Source of the DNA: Stenopsyche tienmushanensis | Lineage: Eukaryota; Arthropoda; Insecta; Trichoptera; Stenopsychidae | NCBI GenBank assembly: GCA_008973525.1 | Contig: WACJ01000186.1 | Coordinates: 186,001-250,000, forward strand | Direction: 5' to 3' | DNA: 64,000 nt | Notes under the pieces: generated by a model | Told to the model about the DNA's origin: nothing | The model's database searches: none | Seen by the model: the letters and a program-made list of their open reading frames with translations, nothing else | Program-made: the position numbers and the translations under genes | Shown here: positions 60,186 through 64,000 of the stretch, in pieces | Layout of the letters: each line of letters opens with the position of its first letter | Position numbering within the stretch: position 1 is the stretch's first letter

Positions 60186-60430
60186 CCTAACATCCGCCAA
60201 AGTAGCTCCCTCGCCTTTCTTACTCCCGTCTTCTCCCCAAAGAACTTTACTTTTGTGCGTCCGCCTCCGCCCACCGGACCACCCTCGGGCCCTCCTGCCA
60301 CCCCCCGAGGATGGACGCCCAACCTCCCAACGGCCAATCGATATCTGACCACCACGCATTTCTATTGGCCGTTCGATGGTTAAGGACGAAGGGGGTACAG
60401 GACAGTTATGGCTACGGATAGCCACCTACA
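60186..60430. promoter_or_regulatory. promoter-like G+C-rich patch with CCAAT boxes
   Basis: A 240-bp block much richer in G+C than its surroundings holds two CCAAT-type sites about 35 bp apart in opposite orientations (CGGCCAATCG and TATTGGCCG). On the minus strand it also has a GGGCGGAGGCGG (GC-box-like) run. No adjacent coding exon was found on either side, so promoter identity is conjecture. Confidence 0.3.
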
Positions 60431-63400
60431 TTTGTCCCCTTTTATAGGTATCCATTTAATGACGTAGCTTGGACCCTTTTAGGGATACTTTGCTAATTAT
60501 TACCGAACGTAAATATGAAAATCTGCTCGGCTGTAACGATAACGTTCGGCGGATAAAGTTCGAGCGGATGGCGGTATTTATCAGGTTTATCCAGGTAATA
60601 ACTATTGATGGGGTTAAGGGATTGTACCCATGCAGAGATGACCGACGCCAATTACGTTTTATGCTAATAAAAATGAATATAAATCGTGGGCCCTGGGCGT
60701 TGTTATTTATTTAAGTGTATTTAACCGCGAGGGGATAGTAGGAGCCTCTATCGAGCCTCTATTGAAACTTTCCCCTACACCTGTTGTCTGCGCGTGACTT
60801 GAATTTTCATTCGACTTCCGAGCAATTTGCGTTGAATTTTCCTTCCGATAGAACTCAAATCTGAATAAAACTTTCTCCTCCTTATAACGATACATAAATA
60901 TATTTTAAAATTTAATTTAGAGTCGATACGGATACTTGTTTTCGTGAGAGGCACTTTGCGTACGCGTAAAAACTTTGAGAAATCGTAATAAAATATTTGG
61001 GCATTTGAACGTTTGAAAGCCACTTGTCTGAGATTTCATATCTTCAAATTTTTGATTGATCATTGAACCTATATTTTTTTGAATGAGTGAGTGGACATGC
61101 TCTGGTCATGATTTGGATAGCAAAAACTCGGTAATTTGGTATTCAAAAAATATTTTTCTCAAATCAAAACAATTTAAAAGGGGTTTTAGCGTCATTGTAA
61201 TACAAATACTGATCACACTCTCTCATAAGCGGTCCTATTCGACTTTTTAAGAACCAAAAAATCAGATTTTAATCCAGAAACGATCCATCTTTTATATAAA
61301 TATTAATGTTTGTTTGTTCATATCTCATATGCTGCCATATCGTTCATCCGATTGCGATGAAACTTTAGAAAGTTGTTGTGCGCATCTTTGTGAACGTTAT
61401 AGAATTAATACAAGTATTGTATGTGTACGCAATTTGTCATGCGAGACATTTAGCGGATGCACCATGTTGGCGCATATTGGTTTGGTGAAATTAAGCTTAG
61501 GCCGCGGACAATCGAGAGAGGCAGGATGCGCGCCCAATATGGTGGTTAAGCTCCGCTATAGGAATCCAGTGATTAAGCCAAAATACGAATATTTGGCCAA
61601 ATTTTCGTATTATGTAGAATTTAAAAAATGAATAGAAACGATTAATGAAAAATTATTTGGTATTTGTATGTATACAATCATTTTGCAAAATACGAGTATA
61701 TGTTGCAAATTTTCATATGGATGCTGTGGATACATTGGGGCACGCTTATGGACCATTTACATGTGATTAATTCTTGTTGACAGTAGCCGTCCCTGAAACC
61801 TTGAGCTAACATAATATTGAATTTGTTGCCCATCGAGATCATTTGGGCTTCATATTTTAATGCAGAATTGTAATTTGATGGTCATATAAAGACATAATTT
61901 ATCTGTCCATCGTAGCAAGAGCGCGAAGATCTTCGAGCACTGGGCCAGAAGTGTGATTAAGTGAAATATGAAATTTAAATAAAATGCCCAGCATTTAATT
62001 AATTTTATTTATGGTAAAAGGGGAGACTGGGGATTCAACCTCGACGCTACTTAAATGGGGTATTAGGGTCCAAGTCCAATTGTAGCACGGTAGGGGACAC
62101 GAGATACCAAAAGGGAGGATTTTGTGACATCATTTATGCTTGCCCCCTGGAATTAAGTACGCTTATTATTTGTATACGGTGTCAGTCGGACATGTTTAAT
62201 AATTGAAGAAATATTCAAGAAAAACGTGATGCCAACAGGAAGAGGGCGAGTGGTAAGGCCGCCAAGGGCAGCATTAATATTTCAATTCCCCGGACTCATT
62301 TTCTAAATTCGCGATCAATTATTTCTGGAAACATATTTATATACAATACATTTATTTTAAAAATGAGGGGGGGGGGGTTACATATTTTGTATATATATAA
62401 TCATCGAATCTGTGGGCGTACTTCAAAGGCGCAAAATATGGCTTACAACGGGAATAAGTAAGAAAAGTACCAAATGCGTGGGTAGATATGGAGATGGGAT
62501 GGTTTGCAACCCGGCTTATTTATTTAAGAAGGGACTATTCGGGTCTGGACTTAGCAGAAGAGGGAGAGAGGGACGACCTCTGAGGGCTTTTCTCTTTTTG
62601 ACCGTCGTAACAGGCAAATTTTGCAGGACGGTATAGTCACACGAGAAGAAATCTTGCGATGGACCGAATAAAAAATGTAGCCAAATATACTTTTTTCGAT
62701 TCAAATAAGCTGAATCAAAATATTTTCCTAGTGTGGACGTCCGAATGTCATCAAAATAGCAATAAAACGTTGAACTCAATGGCATTTCAAGATGAATTCA
62801 TGATTGATCGATCTTTACGATCTAGGTTTGGTCTAATTCCAAGATCTACGAATGAAAATTCTAAGATGATCAATACAGCCGGGTTCAATAACGGATATGG
62901 CACCTTAAAATGAATTAAGTTTTAATATTTTGCATTAATATAACACAATAAGCCTATTATTAACATTTTATTCTATTAGATAGATTTTTGCATATGTTTA
63001 ATTTGAAAATTATCAAAATTGTATGCCATATTCATAGTTCGAATATAACACATTTTATAATCATAAGATTACTATTAATATTTGATATAGGCATGTTAAC
63101 TTTAATATAATATCATTGGAATTGTAAAACGTGTATAAGATGCTTTTATAGACATTGAAAATGCTTTCAATACAGAGCAGTATGATGTTATTCACTATAA
63201 AATATATTGTTATTAAGGCGCCAATTATTAAACATTGATACATTATTTTCCCCATTTTTCTTGCTTATACTTGAAGCAAATCACTCTTTTTTTATAAAAA
63301 TATTTAACAGAATACAAATATAAGATCTTGTATAACATTTATGATAATAAGTCGCTCAATCTATTTATAAAAATAATCTTTTAGATGCCATATCCATTGT

Positions 63401-63670
63401 CAAGTATTAGCGACTGTCGTTGATGAATATCTTGTTCATTTTCTACAAATTATCATATACTGAAGCTTAGATGTCAGTCAAATCCGAATAAAAATAAGTA
63501 AGCAGTCAAGCGTTTTGGTCAACAGTTTTGTCAAGCAATTGGAGGCTTAAGAACAAAGCCTATCATAATATACTCACAACTTGTTTCAAAATTGAATTTG
63601 TCTAATATTATAATTTCTGTTTTACTTGTTAATTCATGTAATATATATATACGAATGTCTTCTTTTGCAG
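60431..63670. other. no gene seen; partial repeat A relative at 61310-61500; G11 run at 62367
   Basis: The block with TTTGTTCATATCTCATATGC, CATCCGATTGCGATGAAACT and ACCATGTTGGCGCATATTGG is related to repeat A at 2580-2810 and 52577-52920. Short ORFs elsewhere have no recognisable domains. Confidence 0.45.
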
Positions 63671-63887
63671 AGTATGTAGAATACAGTGATTTGGCTCAGT
63701 CCTCTCATATATTATACAATAGTGGAATACCCAGCACGCTTTTGTTATTCAATTCGCACATTTTTAATGTCTTATGCAAAGAGTCATTAAAAGCAAAGGG
63801 CTTAAAGTAGAATTCGACAAAAGCTCGACTCTCGAAGAAGTTGTAAAAAGAATAATGTTGAAAGAATTCATTGAAAGTTGTGAATAA
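63671..63887 (+). pseudogene. unrecognised exon-like ORF with one frameshift at window edge
   Basis: The acceptor-like tcttcttttgcag is followed by EYVEYSDLAQSSHILYNSGI and further sequence to KESLKAKGLK, then TAG at 63808. A second frame, offset by one base, carries on as KVEFDKSSTLEEVVKRIMLK then EFIESCE with TAA at 63885. The two join into one plausible protein end. I do not recognise the family; it could be a transposon gene or a host pseudogene. Confidence 0.3.
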
Positions 63888-64000
63888 GCCCGTTTGCGGT
63901 CCAGAAGAACTTTGCTCAACTGTACCGATGGGAACTTAAAGTAAACGAACATCTACCTACATCCACGGAGCTGAGTATCCTGAGTGTTTGCTTTTCCATT

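Noticed and set aside
61314..61631. A 105-codon plus-strand frame
   Set aside because: It lies largely in repeat A-related DNA and has no recognisable domain; the repeat explains the openness.

Overview
The window is A+T-rich animal DNA, almost certainly from an insect. The only confidently identified host gene is minibrain (mnb), the insect DYRK1A-type dual-specificity kinase. Its eight 3'-most coding exons lie on the + strand between 29873 and 39704. The predicted protein matches insect mnb proteins as I remember them more closely than vertebrate DYRK1A, for example in the [12 protein letters not shown] block and the C-terminal tail ending VAIH. I cannot name the order or species.

Layout. 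Positions 1-29872 contain no host coding exon I can support. They are gene-poor, probably upstream intergenic or 5' intronic sequence of mnb, with decayed DNA transposons (piggyBac, hAT, Tigger/pogo, small MITEs), several dispersed repeats and a few sharply GC-rich patches (near 1730, 11300, 13500, 18560, 22430, 23600 and 29000). Positions 29873-33976 carry mnb exons 1-7 with short introns. Positions 33977-39342 form a 5.4-kb intron that has collected a piggyBac-type MITE and an antisense mariner. The last exon, 39343-39704, is followed by about 5 kb of AT-rich sequence free of recognisable transposons, probably a long 3' UTR. From about 45100 to the end the window is again transposon-rich: a piggyBac remnant apparently nested in a Tigger element, a decayed ORF of an uncharacterised multicopy family (49884-51090), two more Tigger copies, and a Penelope-like retroelement remnant with reverse transcriptase and GIY-YIG endonuclease pieces.

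The 548 visible residues of mnb comprise the basic nuclear-localisation patch, the DYRK-homology box, a complete kinase domain with every catalytic landmark intact, and a Ser/Gly/Pro/His-rich tail. The initiator exon(s) were not found and may lie upstream of position 1 or in the 29-kb upstream stretch. None of the transposon-derived coding regions is intact; each is truncated, frameshifted or carries stops. I saw no tRNA, rRNA, CRISPR array or bacterial-type operon.
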